Shown one piece after another: positions 9,694 through 64,000 of a DNA stretch of 64,000 nt (positions within the stretch are counted from its first letter, which is position 1; each line of letters opens with the position of its first letter). A program made the translations under genes and the position numbers. Source of the DNA: Cliona cf. orientalis. Taxonomy: Eukaryota > Porifera > Demospongiae > Clionaida > Clionaidae. A model generated the notes under the pieces. The model made no database searches, had not been told where the DNA came from, and saw only the letters and a list, made by a program, of their open reading frames with translations. The stretch is taken from contig OZ005692.1 in assembly GCA_963930775.1 (NCBI GenBank), forward strand, positions 6,558,135 through 6,622,134, in the 5' to 3' direction.

Positions 9694-12600
9694 TCAACAT
9701 CTGTTCACAGACAGAGCAATGATAATTACTATGAAGAACGTGATCAAGAAATAATAGCTTACTAGTGCTGAAAGGAAGCATGATGTCATTAAAACATAGA
9801 ATACATGATCCCATCCCTAGAGTTGAAATAATAATATTACGCAATTACAATACTTACGTAATTATTATTGTACAACTAACCATGCAGTCTTGCAAGGACA
9901 TTATAATGAACCCTTATTATTATACTACCCCAGTTCATTTCACTGGCAACATAATTCTTGTTCACAAAAGTGCTGATAAGGTCCAATTACAAGCAAATGT
10001 TTGTAGACATTTCTTATTGTATAGCCTATATTCCTTACTCCAGGCTCAAAATATTATATTGCCAATGGGTATTGTTTTGCAAGACTATTATGTTAATAGG
10101 TACACGTACAAAGTCATCAGCCACCCATCCTGTAATAAGGGGTCCAGTAGCAGCTCCTGTGGTACATAGAAACATGCATCTCAACTATCTATACCTTATA
10201 TTATATCCTTGTATGTATGTCATACCAAGTGATCCAAAACCGTCAATTATTGCCCCTACAGTGGCAGTTGCACGCTTATTACCTGCTAGCATCTTGTGTG
10301 TGCCCTAAGGGGATCGGTACACAAATGAATGTCATGTCTCTAAATTTGTTGTCATTGTGCAATATTGTACTAACCAGATCATTGGAGACGGCAGTGGTGA
10401 TCAGTGCATATGGTCCATTAATGAATGAACCACACAAACCTGTTAAAACTAAATAATGAAGATATGATCAATAATGATAATTTCTCATAATTAAGACTAT
10501 TGTGTATTTACCAGCTGAAAGTATCAGTGAGGTATGACCAAATGATCGATAGAAGAAGAGCTGCATGTGAAAGAGGAAGACTGTTTCTGAATGCAAACAT
10601 GCACTCCATTAAGTTTTTATCATGCATTGATTTGCTTACAGACGGCAGAGCAAGGGACAACATGATAGCACTTGATATAGCTCTTGCATTCAGAAAATCT
10701 GATACTGCTCCAGTGATGACACCACCTAAATCATCAACACTATGGCAAGCACTGTATACGGAATCTAACTACTCAAAGTGACATCACCTATAATGCCGCC
10801 AACATCATACAGTGTAGCCATCAAGTCTGCCTTTAGCTCCCCAATATACTTTCCAGATATTGCTGGGGATTTGAGGAGGATATACGGGATAAACGTGCAC
10901 ATAATAATAATTATTAGAATAATGATTATCAGAACTCACGATGGAAGGCGATGTAGTATGGTAACCAGAAGAGAAATGTATAGGCTACCAGTTTGGCAAA
11001 AAAGAGAGCAATTGAATACTCTAGTACACCCTAAATCAAAAATGCCATTATAATCGAATATTATTATCAATATCAGGGTTGATTAGCTACATGTGGCTGG
11101 AGTGTATAGCTGTAGCCTGAGTGGGTCGTAGTAAGTTAAACATTAATTAGCTATTGAAAGCTATATTAACTGAATTAAGATGCATCTTAAGGAATGGATA
11201 GGATGAATTGTTGCTTGGTATAATAATAATTTGTACATGCCATAATATTATCGTGATGTGCAGGAATCTAATATCGCAATAACTCACAGGGATTTTGATT
11301 GCTTGCAGTAATGAGACAGCTCTTCTTTTTTGTTGTCCAACATCCTCAAAATTTATGAATCAAAAAGCATATTATTATAGTGTGATAAATCTCTATCATG
11401 CATAATGATATACCTGCTCTGTCTTCCCAGTAGTAGAGTAGCTCTTCTTGTCCACACTACTCTCAAGTACTTTATCATCATTGCTTAGTTTACTCTTTAA
11501 ATAATTTTTACTTAGTGATGTTTGGTGTTCTCTACTATCTTCTACTAATCCAACACAAGAATGACTGTTGTGATCATAGTCTTTGCGTAAAGATTTCTTA
11601 TTGTTTTCCTCCTATTAGACAAACATCAATACTTGTCATCTCTTCCAGACCTTTCCATACTTTTCAGTGTTTGATAATTGTGAAAAATACATTGGTAAGA
11701 GGCTAAGAAAATTTCAAGCATAACAAGAGGACACTGTGAGTAAAGCAGTCCACCCTCATAATATCTATTTTATGTGAACTCACAAAGTGATGCTGAGGTG
11801 GTGGAAGGCCAACGTAAAGCGGGTCTACAAAGTAAAGTGGGATCATTAATCTATGCCACCATTGAAAGTTACTGACTCACCAACAACTAGGAATAGAAAT
11901 ATCACAATTCCAATAAACATCATGATAAATGCCGGTACTATGAATGACCATGCCCTATAATTGCAAATCATAGAACATGAATAGTGCAATGCAATAAAAA
12001 TGAATGCAATGGTGCACAACATTAGCATTGCTTTCAAGGCTTCTCTTTGTACTCCCATGTTCTAGTGTCTCACTACAAGGCTACACTCTTCTGATAAAAC
12101 AGTCCTTTTTAAGCACCTTTGATTCAAAGCAGCACAGCCACAGCAAGTATAATTATTGGAACTATTATTGTAGCAAGCCACACCTACTGCTAGGTCAACC
12201 TGTACATAGTGAAAAGCCACACGTACTGCTAAGTCAACCTGTACATAGTGAAATGCTCATCAGCCATATCAGAGAATGTTTCTAATAAGTCATGTTGCTG
12301 TCACTGTGTGTGTACACGAGCACATACCATGGCTGTCCTGGCTGAGCCCAAATGGATGGGACAACCGTACCAAGAATGTTACCAACAGAGGTGTGAGCAT
12401 TCCATATTCCTAGGAACAGTCCTCTGTTCTTCTTCCCAAACCAGTTGCCCATCACTGCCACCACTCCCGGCCAACCTGTCGACTGCAGAAGAGTTAATGT
12501 GTGTGGTATTTCTTGAGGAATGCCATACCATGCCAGCCTCTGTCAGCCCCTCTTCCCACTAGCAGGGCTTCCTGTACCAAACCTATACCAACCTGTCTAA

Positions 12601-13814
12601 AATTAAATCTTTAAAGAAAAGGAATATTATTTAGTCCCAAAAGTGGGTCATTAAATTTATACAAACAATTATTGGAACAAGTCAGTAAAGAAGGCAAGGA
12701 TGATCATAGTCTCGTCTCTAAACCCCACCCTCAAGTAGTATGGGTGCCAGCCCCCTGAAGGGGAGGACACTCCTCAGGGATTTGACCTTGGGTACAAGAC
12801 TAACAAAACTGATCAGTACTCACTTCTACAGTCAATCAACTACAGTAGACTTACTTCAAAGACTCCTACGAATACTTGTACCACTATGAAGTATGCAATG
12901 TGGTGGATTTCAGCATAGTAAGCTACACCAAGCAGACCAACAAATACTCCACTTCCTGCAGTATATATTATTAAAATTAATAGTATTATTATAATACCAA
13001 TAGAAAGATTCTCGCTCTAGCTATAGTGATATATCCAGATCCATTACTCACCAAACATGCCCAAAGTCAGAAAGTACCTGATATTAACCCTGTCAGCAAT
13101 GATCCCACTGAAAGAAAACAGAGTAGTAAGTATAATAAAAAAAATTTGACAAGCATAAGGCCTACCTTATAATCATGAACAATGCATACATGAATAGCCA
13201 AGAGTAGTCAACTGCACCAATCAGTGTCTTACAATGAGATCCATCTGTGGTACAATAGTAAAAGTCATTGATGGCTGTTGGGATCTTCTGGCATATAAGG
13301 GGGGATTGTCTGACAGCTAAGTATGGGACTACGAGGTGATATTGAGCACTGGTCACACAGCCTAAACCATACTATTAATCATAGTATTATAGTACTTACT
13401 GAAGGGTGGCCAACCCTTTTCATACTTCCATGGATCAAATCCAAGAATACTGGTGCCATTCTCAATAGTGGCAGTACCATTTTCAACTCCGGAAACTTTA
13501 TGTGAGCAATTTGGTGCAAGAACATTCTATTAAATATTACTTATCAAACAGCTATATACAGCATTTCATAATTATTCAGTGCACTCACTGCTACAACACT
13601 GATAGGTTTTCTTGACATATGATACGCCGCATAGCACATGAAAGTCAGAATTGCCACGTAGATACGATATCTAAATATTGACTATTAAATTTAGTATTAC
13701 TCAGCAGCTAATTCTAGCTTACGATTTTGCTGGATGGCAGTTGAACAGTCCCAGTTTGTCAAGGACCCACACTCCAGCACCGAGGTTCTTGGTAACTATA
13801 TTTCTGCCGGCCAT
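9694..13814 (-). CDS. SLC37A2: SLC37-family sugar-phosphate/phosphate antiporter
   Basis: A major facilitator superfamily transporter of the glucose-6-phosphate:phosphate exchanger family, expected in the ER membrane. I read 18 exons with consistent phases: 13723-13814, 13589-13670, 13400-13526, 13166-13361, 13052-13107, 12855-12955, 12328-12482, 11881-11954, 11784-11824, 11414-11611, 11288-11344, 10940-11030, 10788-10862, 10644-10725, 10512-10603, 10375-10439, 10226-10304 and 10110-10156 (570 codons). Diagnostic stretches are YHMSRKPISVV, TGWPGVVAVMGNWFGKK, IWNAHTSVGNILG, LFFAKLVAYTFLFWLPYY, LYDVGGIIGG and NGPYALITTAVSNDLGTHK. A hydrophilic loop at 11414-11611 separates the two six-helix halves, and PPPQHH before it resembles SLC37A1/A2. 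A final helix (LITFFIVIIIAL) ending at 9694 is the probable last exon; the exon between 10110 and 9790 is unresolved. The A1/A2 choice is uncertain. Confidence 0.85.
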
Positions 13815-14182
13815 CAGCGTCGTTGAATCCGTTAACGGCTATCATACCGCATCACGTTACCATTCATGTGCGCATGCGCGCGTGTCAATGAACGACCGCG
13901 CGGTTGCTACTCTAAATGTAGCTCATCGCAGTCTGGGTACTGTATAAATTTGTACACAGACCACTTGAGCTGCAGCACCATTCAGGTTGCTGCCATCGAA
14001 TTTATCAGTGGAACTGAGCAGCCAGGAGTAACTCAAAGGTTAGAGGGAAATAGTATTCATGACATTAACTATTACGATAAAAACACCTCCTTCCCATTGC
14101 TCAGATCGCATCGGAGGAATCGCATAGGTGACCACATCCACTAATACCGGGTAGTATTTAGATGGTCTTTCTAGGGTATAAT

Positions 14183-14560
14183 TAGGCCATACCAATTTGA
14201 TGTTTTGTTTCTCGGACAAACAGGAGTTGGAAACAGACCAGGGTGGTTGGCATGAAAATAAAAAAAAAACTAATTAACTGGAGGTGTGGCCTAATAAATC
14301 GTGGGCATCACCATGCAGTCCACAGACAGCCAGCTATCATTTTAGTAGTGAATACTTGCATTCTAGAGCAGTTTTGATGATCGTTTAGCTCATAGCACTA
14401 TCAGTAGTAGACCACGAGTGCTCTTTCTAAAGAGTACTCCTGGCCTGTCACTATCATAATGTGAGGAATGTTAATTAAAAAATTTTTATTTTTTTTTTTA
14501 ATCAGCAAAAAATAGACCCGCCGAATCCGAGAAACAAAAAAATAACTTGGTATGGCCTTA
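14183..14560. mobile_element. TIR element, AGGCCATACCAA ends
   Basis: Left end AGGCCATACCAATTTG and right end AACTTGGTATGGCCTT are inverted, with a second inverted pair of TTTGTTTCTCGGA and TCCGAGAAACAAA inside them. A relative with AGGCCAGACCAATT ends occurs at 22734-23022. Non-coding. The rest of 13815-14182 and 14561-14791 has no gene that I can see. Confidence 0.65.
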
Positions 14561-14791
14561 TTGTATATTAATTTAGGGCATTGATTGTTGATAGGAGTAT
14601 AATAATTATTCATTCCTGATACAACTTTTGCTGTTCATATGGTACTGTAATATTCTTCTAACACAGCAAAAATATTACCAAAATCAATGCACTACATTAA
14701 AAAATCCATCAAAGATTGAATAGTAAAATCTTCAATTCTTCTCTGTGATTTCAGTGATTTTAGAGGCATTTGATTTTACAGATGGTTTTAC

Positions 14792-15001
14792 TACCGTATA
14801 GCGGGAAACTTTCGAGGTAGAAAACTTTCACGAATTTCGTGATTTTTCAGCCATACACGAAAGTTTTCTCCACGAAATTCTGGGCATGCCACACCCATTA
14901 TGCGACCAGTTTCAACATTCTGCGAAAATTTTCTCCTCGAAATGTACCTTTCCTACCGATCCGCGAAAGTTTTCTCCCTCGAAAATTTCCCGCTATACGG
15001 T
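14792..15001. mobile_element. MITE, CCGTATAGCGGGAAA family
   Basis: Ends TACCGTATAGCGGGAAAC and ATTTCCCGCTATACGGT; the interior closely matches the copy at 8665-8875 (shared GGCATGCCACACCCATTATG). The right flanking TA is absent here. The copy is non-coding; the short ORF at 14900-15112 is an artefact. Confidence 0.8.
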
Positions 15002-15544
15002 TTTCAATCACAGAGTGATTACATGTACAACATGATTTTGGACCAAATTTCCATGTGTAAAAATTTGGTACCACTGATCACTTTTCAAATTATATTTCGA
15101 CAAAGGCCGTAACACATGTGTGCAACCGTTGAATATTTGCTTCCATAAAGAGGGAAAGTTAAGCATATTAAATTATTTTGTGCCGATTTGTAAAAAAGAT
15201 TGTGCCCTTGAAGGTAATATTCATGGCTTCATGAAGTTTTTCCCACCTAATTAAATCCATAAAAACAGTTTGCAATAGTAGGTCAGTCAGTGGTGATATC
15301 AATGTGACCACTCCCTTAAAAATATCTTTGTTGCTGTAGTTATTATTATGTTGAGAATTATATGTACGTGTACATAAATTTTATATGTATGAGATTTCAG
15401 TTCTCATAAGCATCTCCACATCATCAGGCCCGGTCATTTGGTAATTCATGTAGCTACATGTAGGTCATCAGCATATCACAGGCTGTGAAATTTGTGTATG
15501 CCTTAGTTTATCTATTATGGGCCCCTAAATGATGACTCGTGTAA

Positions 15545-15729
15545 TACCGTAAATCGCGAATATTTCATGTCTAATCATGCAATATATTTTTGTGTTAAAT
15601 AATTTTCGGACAAACGACCCTATACTGCATTATCGTTAATATTGCGCACGTATTTTCGTGCGTTTAATTTTCACACAAGCCCAGCTGTCCGAAAATATTT
15701 TAACAACAAAATATTCACGATTTATGGTA
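15545..15729. mobile_element. TA-flanked MITE, CCGTAAATCGCGAATATTT type
   Basis: Ends TACCGTAAATCGCGAATATTT and AAATATTCACGATTTATGGTA are inverted. It is 185 bp and non-coding. A similar but distinct copy lies at 42435-42625. Bases 15002-15544 and 15730-16154 show no gene that I can firmly support. Confidence 0.7.
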
Positions 15730-16154
15730 TACTTCATTCCTTCCAGTGTTTCGGTTATCATGCACTTGCATGTAGTCACCTCTTTTGTTGCCATTCATTG
15801 AGATTACGTGTGAATAGCGCAAACTCTAGTTTACACACAGCTGCTGTAGTTATGCATCCACAGGCTGAACAATATGGACCTAATAGCTACATGTACCTAC
15901 ATGTATGATAGGAACAGGTAGTGCAGGCAGTGGCCGGGCCATACCATGTGCTCCAACTCTACTAACTCTATTACTTCCACAACTAATGAAATGCAGATCC
16001 TTTATCACAGCCAATGTAGTCTCACTGATACGTTAGAGCATTTAGGGATCACTAATGTAACATTCACCTACCATATGCATGGCTGGTAAGTTTAGTGGTG
16101 CTAATTTTTGTGGAATTAAAGTCAGAGAAATCCATCAGAATTAATTTTTATGAT

Positions 16155-16951
16155 TTAAAATTTCATGATAGCAACCCAGTCCAAGGCCACTTGCTTGATT
16201 TCCTTTGTCACTATATAGTAAGCCATTTCTGCAAAGAAACCTGGACAAATAGCACGAGATAGAATCAGCTGGATGACAGTAGTGATTGTTTCTTGCTAAC
16301 ACCGAAAAAGGTTGGCAGCACTTCCACGAAGTGTATACAAATTTAATTGCTAATGCACCATGACAGCTGTATTATTTTTTGTGCAACTCATGCTCACAAA
16401 TGCAATGTGGCTCTTATCAAGTGATACAATGCTGTTCTTGTCCATGCCATGTTCCACATGTACTATACATGTGTATTAATTTTGAATATCATTTTTTGCT
16501 AATTATCACCCGTTACAATCTCGTGAATATCCTTAACTATTCGTTGCATAATGATACTTTTATTCTGTGCACAGGTGCAAAGAACACCATTTGAAAGATC
16601 CCTTGGCACTGAGTTTTTGATAAGGCTCGGGCTATTTGTTGATGCAGCATGATGGCTGTCCAATAGTTTGTGGTAGGAGGTTTCACCAAAGCTTTGATTG
16701 GAAATCACACACACTTAGCAAATAAAAAGTCCTCCAACATGTTTTGGCAATGTCCTTCAGCAAATTGCAAACATAATAATTGATGAAACTACCATGCATA
16801 ATAATATTATTGTGCTTGCTGGCTTAAATTTATGCAGTAGATCTAGATCTCCACAGGTTACCTTAGTACACATGCTCTGTAGGAGTCAAGTGTGAGGAAT
16901 GCTATGAATGCTGTTACAGTACCACCCAAGATGTAACCCATGTGTATGAAA
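16155..16951 (-). CDS. Unrecognised membrane protein, three C-terminal exons
   Basis: Three minus-strand exons join with matching phases and proper splice signals: 16862-16951 (starts after CCAG, ends AAG|GTAACC), 16588-16691 (after AAAG, ends AATG|GTG) and 16155-16228 (after TTGCAG, to a TAA). The first encodes a hydrophobic helix (MGYILGGTVTAFIAFLTL) followed by DSYRACVLR. The second is a Ser/His-rich loop. The third reads EMAYYIVTKEIKQVALDWVA and ends MKF-stop. The start is unknown: a methionine inside the first exon, or an upstream exon within 16952-17190. I do not recognise the family. The gene would lie head to head with SRCR gene A, whose start is only 240 bp away. Conservation in other sponges would decide whether it is real. 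Confidence 0.45.
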
Positions 16952-17190
16952 CTGGCAAATAAGCATTGTACTTATAACATGTACTGCTATGCTAGATCAT
17001 GCAAGTGAGCATGTGCAGATCACACACACATTCGCTAATATGATGAGATAATGAAAAATTCATGGTTGTTTGTTTTCCGACAACCTGAGTCACAAGAGTC
17101 AATGAATGTTTTTTGGCCACTCCCCTCACTTGATACAAGCCGGCTAGATAGTGGAACTATAGCTTTATTTTCTCGAAGCTGTAATTCGCT

Positions 17191-40869
<23,679 letters not shown>

Positions 40870-41198
40870 TGCATGCATTCGAGTTTGCCAGCCAGCTTCC
40901 ATGGTTGCATTCTTGCTTGTCATTGTGCATTGTCTATATAGACTGCCAATTTTATAGTACTGTAATTGCTAGCAGAATCTGATATACATGTGCCAGGAGT
41001 ATAGTACGTAAATACTCTACCATGGTTGGAACATTTCACCAATCAGATTGCTCAAAATTGGAAGGCTGATAAAATTGCACGCCTAACAAGTCATTTATCA
41101 ACCTGCAAATGCAGCGTGATTGCAATTTTAGTGGGCAGAGAATTCGAGTGATCGATTTTTCCAATAACGACGTGGCTGCTTCACCGTTGCAAGAAGAA

Positions 41199-41520
41199 TA
41201 CCGTATTCGCTCGATCAGACACCGCTCTTGATTAGTCGCCGCACCTCCGGAAGTGCTGAACGAAATAGTCGTGGACATGCCTTGCGACTCGTTCTCAATG
41301 GCAGGTACAAGAAGAATATTTAGCAGTCTTCTAGAACGTTCACCTACATCAGCAAAAGGGCCAGAATCTCCTCGATCAGTGGTATCAATTGACCGTTTCT
41401 CTAAGGATTGCCTCTCTGGCAGCTACTGGTATTAATAAACGTCGCTCTGGAATAAACGCCGCACAAACTCAGGCAATGAAATAAATAGTAGCTGCGGCGT
41501 CTGATCGAGTGAATACGGTA
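41199..41520. mobile_element. TA-flanked element, CCGTATTCGCTCGATCAGAC ends
   Basis: Left TACCGTATTCGCTCGATCAG and right CTGATCGAGTGAATACGGTA, 322 bp; relative of 29223-29626. It lies in the spacer downstream of gene A, 22 bases before a possible terminal exon of that gene (41543-41581). The ORF at 41253-41435 lies inside the element. Confidence 0.8.
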
Positions 41521-42434
41521 GTCATTTTTTGTACTTGGTCAGAGAGATATCACTATGGTAGATGTTGAAGACATGGTATAGGTCATAAGGAAAGAAACTG
41601 CATGTATACTCACTGTCGGTCGCTCGATCATGGCTACATTCAACCCATTGTAGCATTCTTCAATAATGATGGCTCTGAATGGTGAAGCAAACAGCAACAT
41701 GGGAACTCTAGCTACAGTGGTACTAATAAGCATAGTTATTAATAAGTTTATGGTAGCCATGGTGACTTAACATACATTGTATATACCCTCGGTATGATAA
41801 ATCCCATAGCTGAATTGTATAAACTATTACAATAATTCTATTACAATAAAGAAAATGTGCACTGTCTGATCTATTATATAGTTTCCATACTGCATTCAAC
41901 CATACATGTACTTCCTCAGGGGATTTAACATTATACATTATCAGCATAGCAATGTTATCCTTGCCCCACAAGCATAATAAAATTTAATACTATTATTTAA
42001 ATTTTGTGATAATTATCTGACCTGCAGCACTTGTGCAATACTTGGCCTTGACAATATCTATAATGTACTATTCTATGCTATCTATAATTGCATTATTTTG
42101 AATGACATGAGATTGTATGACTCATAACATCGACACACACACACACACTTTCCAGCTTGATCTTGCAGACCCAATCTGACCATCTACCATGCAACGCCGT
42201 AGCTAGGTACTTTTTTAGAGGTGGATAACTAGTTTAGTCTATAGAACCAGGACAACTGTATATAATAGCTATACTGTCTAATATCTTATGATTTATTACA
42301 CATGCAGGTACATGTAGTTGAGCTACTATTTATTATTAATAATTATTCTTTATGCCACACAGAAGGTGAAAAATTATAAGTTCCTATGTGTGCTTCATGA
42401 AAAGCTGAGAACATATTATAGCTCTTAATAAATA

Positions 42435-42625
42435 TACCGTAAATCTGGAAAATTTCGCTGTAAAAATATTTTCGTAGTCGGTGGCGGCTACGAAAATTAA
42501 TCTTACGAAAATTTAGTATGCACTATTAACGCTAATGCGGTAAGGGGTCGTTCCTACGAAATATTTTTATACGAAAATTTATCATACGAAAGTTTCTGTA
42601 CACAAAAATTTCCAGATCTACGGTA
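42435..42625. mobile_element. 191 bp TA-flanked MITE, CCGTAAATCTGGAAA type
   Basis: TACCGTAAATCTGGAAAATTT and AAATTTCCAGATCTACGGTA ends, with TACGAAAATTTA-type subrepeats inside. Non-coding. The surrounding 41582-42434 and 42626-42965 show no gene. Confidence 0.75.
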
Positions 42626-42965
42626 TTATAACAAGGCTATGCATGCAGCACAGTATTAAACACTGTTGTGGATTGCAGCCATCTACAATGTTGAGATGGT
42701 ATGGATTAATGAAGGACAGAACTGATTACCCGTTGTGCATGCTTGCTGCCAGGGTAATAAATTTTTGGCTAGTACACTATCATAATCATATACACACCTA
42801 GTGGTCGACGCGTACAGACACTATTAAATTTTGCTGTGCGCATTACAAAAATTAATAGCTATGTGAGCACACCTCTAATAATATCCACGGTGAGCAGCAT
42901 ACCTCGATTGTTGACGACCATTTCCTATCGAAATTAGAACTGGAGAGAAGATGAAAAAATTTCAG

Positions 42966-43281
42966 GATTGCCATTCAAATCAAAATAAGCTCAGAATCTT
43001 GAAGTTTATGGCAGCACTGCATATACAGATTTCATGTGGACATCAATTAAAAGATAACGAGGATCACCCTGTCATATATCATACAGGCGTGGAGGAGTGT
43101 ATGTTCATGACATCACCAAAAGCCATCGAGAGAAATGGTATTAGTATTAAAAAAAGACACAGTCAAGCATGTGAGTCAAATGTTTCATCTTCCCCCCTCC
43201 CTTTCTTTCCCTCTTTTTGCAGCTGTAATGCTTGAGCCTGAGCCTGATGATGCCCAATACTCAAAGATCATCATGTCATGA
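42966..43281 (+). CDS. Weak two-exon candidate with a tail-like C-terminus
   Basis: Exon 42966-43137 (after TTTCAG, ending AATG|GTATT) and exon 43223-43281 (after a strong pyrimidine tract, TTTTTGCAG) join in phase and end EPEPDDAQYSKIIMS-stop. The first exon begins in phase 0, the same phase in which gene A exon 40644-40842 ends, so this could be an alternative 3' end of gene A. It could also be a short ORF from the ATG at 42951, or chance. The acidic, tyrosine-bearing end looks like a cytoplasmic tail. No homology was recognised. Bases 43282-44686 hold the presumed 5' flank of gene B and nothing else I can assign. Confidence 0.25.
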
Positions 43282-44686
43282 TGGCCAGCTTGCAATTTCA
43301 CTTGACAAGTGATAGGTAAAGGTCGTCAATTCATAAAGTTACAATTGCTAGTGCACTTAAGTTTGTAGGTGCCTTGTTAGCTACCGTATTTATGCCAATA
43401 AAACACATGATCTAACTAGCGCAAGAGAATTCACGTTCTAGGACTTTTCATAGTGTAGAGCAGACGACACCAAATTGACATCCACGGAACAAAAATATAA
43501 GAGTTGGGTGTTTATTGCTCAGATACATGTAGTCTGTCTTAGACTCAACTCCTTTACTTTTCTCAGCTTTTATCCATTATCCATTCAGAGTGATACATGT
43601 ACTGCATGTATATGTACCATAGCTGCTGCATTGATGGTCACATATAGGGTACGTGCAAGCAGTTGCATGCATGATTCGCACCACAGTCTTGTGACCCTCC
43701 CCTCCTCCTCACCACTATGATGATTAACTCAGTTTGGAGATACTCTTTTGTGCATACGCACTAATGCATCTTATTATAGAACATTATTAGTAATATTGTT
43801 AGCCTTATAGTGGCCACTATGGTGTTGTCTCTCTCCTGTACAGTATGAAAATTCTGTCTAGCAAAGTTTTAAGTTAGTACCCAGTACTTGACAGTACTAG
43901 CCATGGAGAAAGAACATCCCTACATTGTAGAGTCGCAGTAGACTCTAAAAGTACATGTAAGTATGGCCCAGACGCTCCCATATTAATTTTACGTGAGCAT
44001 ACTACATAAAGTGTCATGATATCGATCAGAGCAGATATGCCATGTGACCCCCTCCCCATCTCCAAATGTCACTACATGTAGATGCACTCTGGGGAAGTAT
44101 AGCTACCTTGCTAAAAGGCTCACCTCTCCAGTAGCACAGGCCCCGTACACTAGTACACTATCAATATAATAATTTAGCCTGCATGAAACTTCAATAGTAA
44201 GTGCAACTGCAGATAGCCGTTTCAGCCTAATTCAGTGCAGTCATGCATGCTTCTACAGATACAGTGAAACAACCAACCCTAAACATCAAAACCCAACTGG
44301 CACTTGAAATAATGAGCTTGCCAGGTAAAGAAATCATCGAGTACAATTAAAGCTCCACTGCTAGTAGCAGTGCATGTGCATATGGCTTGCATTGGCGGGG
44401 GATGTGTAATGCATACAGACACACCTGTTGGTGCTCCTATGAATACAGGAGTTGCAACATGAATTTCTGGTGCATTTATATCAATACGTACATACTTACG
44501 ATGTGATTTGGCGTTCCATTTAGTCAATTGCCACATTCATAGTTGTTTGTTTTTCCTGGTCCGTGGTATTATTGTCAGCACACACCCCTTTCCGTGGTCA
44601 GCTCTAGCTACACCCCTCTATGCTGGGTAATAATATAGCAGCTTCAGTCACTGGTTAGACTTATCTTTTGCTCTACATCACTGACA

Positions 44687-63055
<18,369 letters not shown>

Positions 63056-63231
63056 GCAACTGTGGCAAATCGCAAACTTTAGTATTATGCCATACCATCT
63101 GTTAGAATTATTGGTTTTTATAATAGGATTTAGCTTTTGGATCTGTACTTTGAAGTTTTTAATAACAATAATATTGCAAGTGTTCACCCTGGACGTACAT
63201 TGTTATTGATTTGGTGTTGCAATGGTTGGCT

Positions 63232-63237
63232 AATAAA
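63232..63237 (+). terminator. Polyadenylation signal of gene B
   Basis: AATAAA lies 177 bases after the gene B stop codon at 63055. This is a usual 3' UTR length for a compact genome. No competing signal closer to the stop was noticed. Confidence 0.5.
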
Positions 63238-63646
63238 CTACATGTAAGCTGTGGCCATACTATGACATTATAGATGATGGTAAGAATAATAGCTAGTGCC
63301 TATATTAAACACTTGACCATAGAACTCTCTAGAGCACATACCCCCATGCTTGCATCCTGCAGTAGATCATAGAGATGGGATAGGGTGTGGCCATGCACAA
63401 ATAGGCGTGGCCCCAAATTTCGCGTGCGCGTGTCCCGCCCCGGGCCGCTGGAAATGGTCGTCAAATCATGCATAAGTTTGGCACGCCAAAAAACTTTTGC
63501 TGGTGCTAGCTGCGCTGCATGATGGAAATCAATGCGGGCGGAAATGAATCGGGGGGGGGGGTGTGAGAAACAACTAAGCTGACATAAAAGGACTTCCCAG
63601 CAGTGCTGCATGCATGATGCATAATGCCATTCATAGAGCATGACTA

Positions 63647-63919
63647 ATGGCTGAGATACCAAAAATTTAATATCAGTTCAAGAATATTAAACTTCTCAAG
63701 GATCTATCCCTTGGCATTGGATCTTATGGAGCTGTCTGTAAAGCAAAGTGTGATGACCTCCTCTGTGCTGCTAAAATCATCCACCCTACTTTATTCGATC
63801 CGACTGCACTACAGCAAGTTGCCCCTCAAAGAGAGCACACAGGCCCGGAGGATTCAGGAAGCAATTTACATGTAGTCCGGCCAGCTTTAAGTCAGAACGT
63901 GGAGCAAATGTGTGCGTAA
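63647..63919 (+). pseudogene. Broken protein kinase N-lobe fragment
   Basis: From 63671 the frame reads KNIKLLKDLSLGIGSYGAV, then CKAKCDDLLCAAKIIHPTLF: a glycine-rich loop (GIGSYGAV) followed by the ATP-binding lysine in AAK, typical of a protein kinase N-lobe. A plausible start, MAEIPKI at 63647, is in the same frame but separated by a TAA (63668-63670). After about 63840 the sequence stops looking like a kinase and reaches a stop at 63917-63919, then enters a repeat (GGGGGTCTGGGGGCATGC near 63932) shared with 5165 and 27290. I read this as a kinase gene copy damaged by a stop and a transposon, though an intron cannot be excluded at the window edge. Bases 63056-63646 otherwise hold the gene B 3' flank and a G run near 63550. 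Confidence 0.55.
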
Positions 63920-64000
63920 GCACGCAAAACTAGGGGGGTCTGGGGGCATGCTCCCCCAGGAAAATTTTGTAATTTACAACCTCAGAAATTGCTTCTGATG

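Noticed and set aside
9765-10308. Overlapping plus ORFs over the SLC37 region
   Set aside because: The minus strand gives phase-consistent exons with clear transporter motifs; the plus ORFs have none.
15900-16060. Possible minus-strand exon reading SCGSNRVSRVGAHGMARP
   Set aside because: Open but short, with no convincing splice partner after the stop of the 16155 exon.

Overview
This window is animal nuclear DNA, most likely from a demosponge. The evidence is the many short exons with GT/AG introns, the AT-rich spacers packed with small inverted-repeat transposons, and two very large receptor genes built from scavenger receptor cysteine-rich (SRCR) domains, an architecture known to be expanded in sponges. 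I see no bacterial operons, CRISPR arrays or phage features. I give no species, because naming one would need a database search.

Layout. (1) 1-9.6 kb: a decayed Gag-like retroelement relic, a multi-pass membrane protein gene on the minus strand (831-3472) cut in two by a 330 bp transposon, then about 6 kb of nested inverted-repeat elements with one doubtful minus-strand ORF. (2) 9694-13814, minus: an SLC37-type sugar-phosphate transporter, read as 18 phase-consistent exons plus a likely terminal exon. (3) 16155-16951, minus: three phase-consistent exons of an unrecognised membrane protein, probably head to head with the next gene. (4) 17191-40869, plus: SRCR receptor gene A, 36 exons, about 2,272 residues up to an uncertain last exon. 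(5) 40.9-44.7 kb: spacer with two MITEs and a weak two-exon candidate. (6) 44687-63055, plus: SRCR receptor gene B, 53 exons summing to 9,624 nt (3,207 residues). (7) 63.6 kb to the end: a broken protein kinase fragment running into a repeat.

Genes A and B are tandem paralogues with the same plan: signal peptide exon, SRCR array, two Ig-like domains, an FN3-like domain, an unassigned cysteine-rich juxtamembrane module, one transmembrane helix, and an acidic tail with an NPxY motif. Each SRCR domain is encoded by two symmetric phase 1-1 exons. The domains fall into eight recognisable types in a fixed order (I to VIII). Gene A is I-VIII then I-VII (15 domains). Gene B is I-VIII, I-VIII, I-VII (23 domains). 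The heritable unit is therefore an eight-domain, sixteen-exon block, and in both genes the final type VIII is missing and the Ig region is joined directly to type VII. This higher-order array with its shared C-terminal module is the most striking system in the window. The likely role is a cell-surface adhesion, self-recognition or immune receptor; that is inference from architecture.

Gene B has short introns and few transposons, while gene A's introns hold most of the window's mobile elements. Several small elements have clear target duplications: four with 5 bp duplications, three of them with CAGGG-type ends, and one with a 10 bp duplication.
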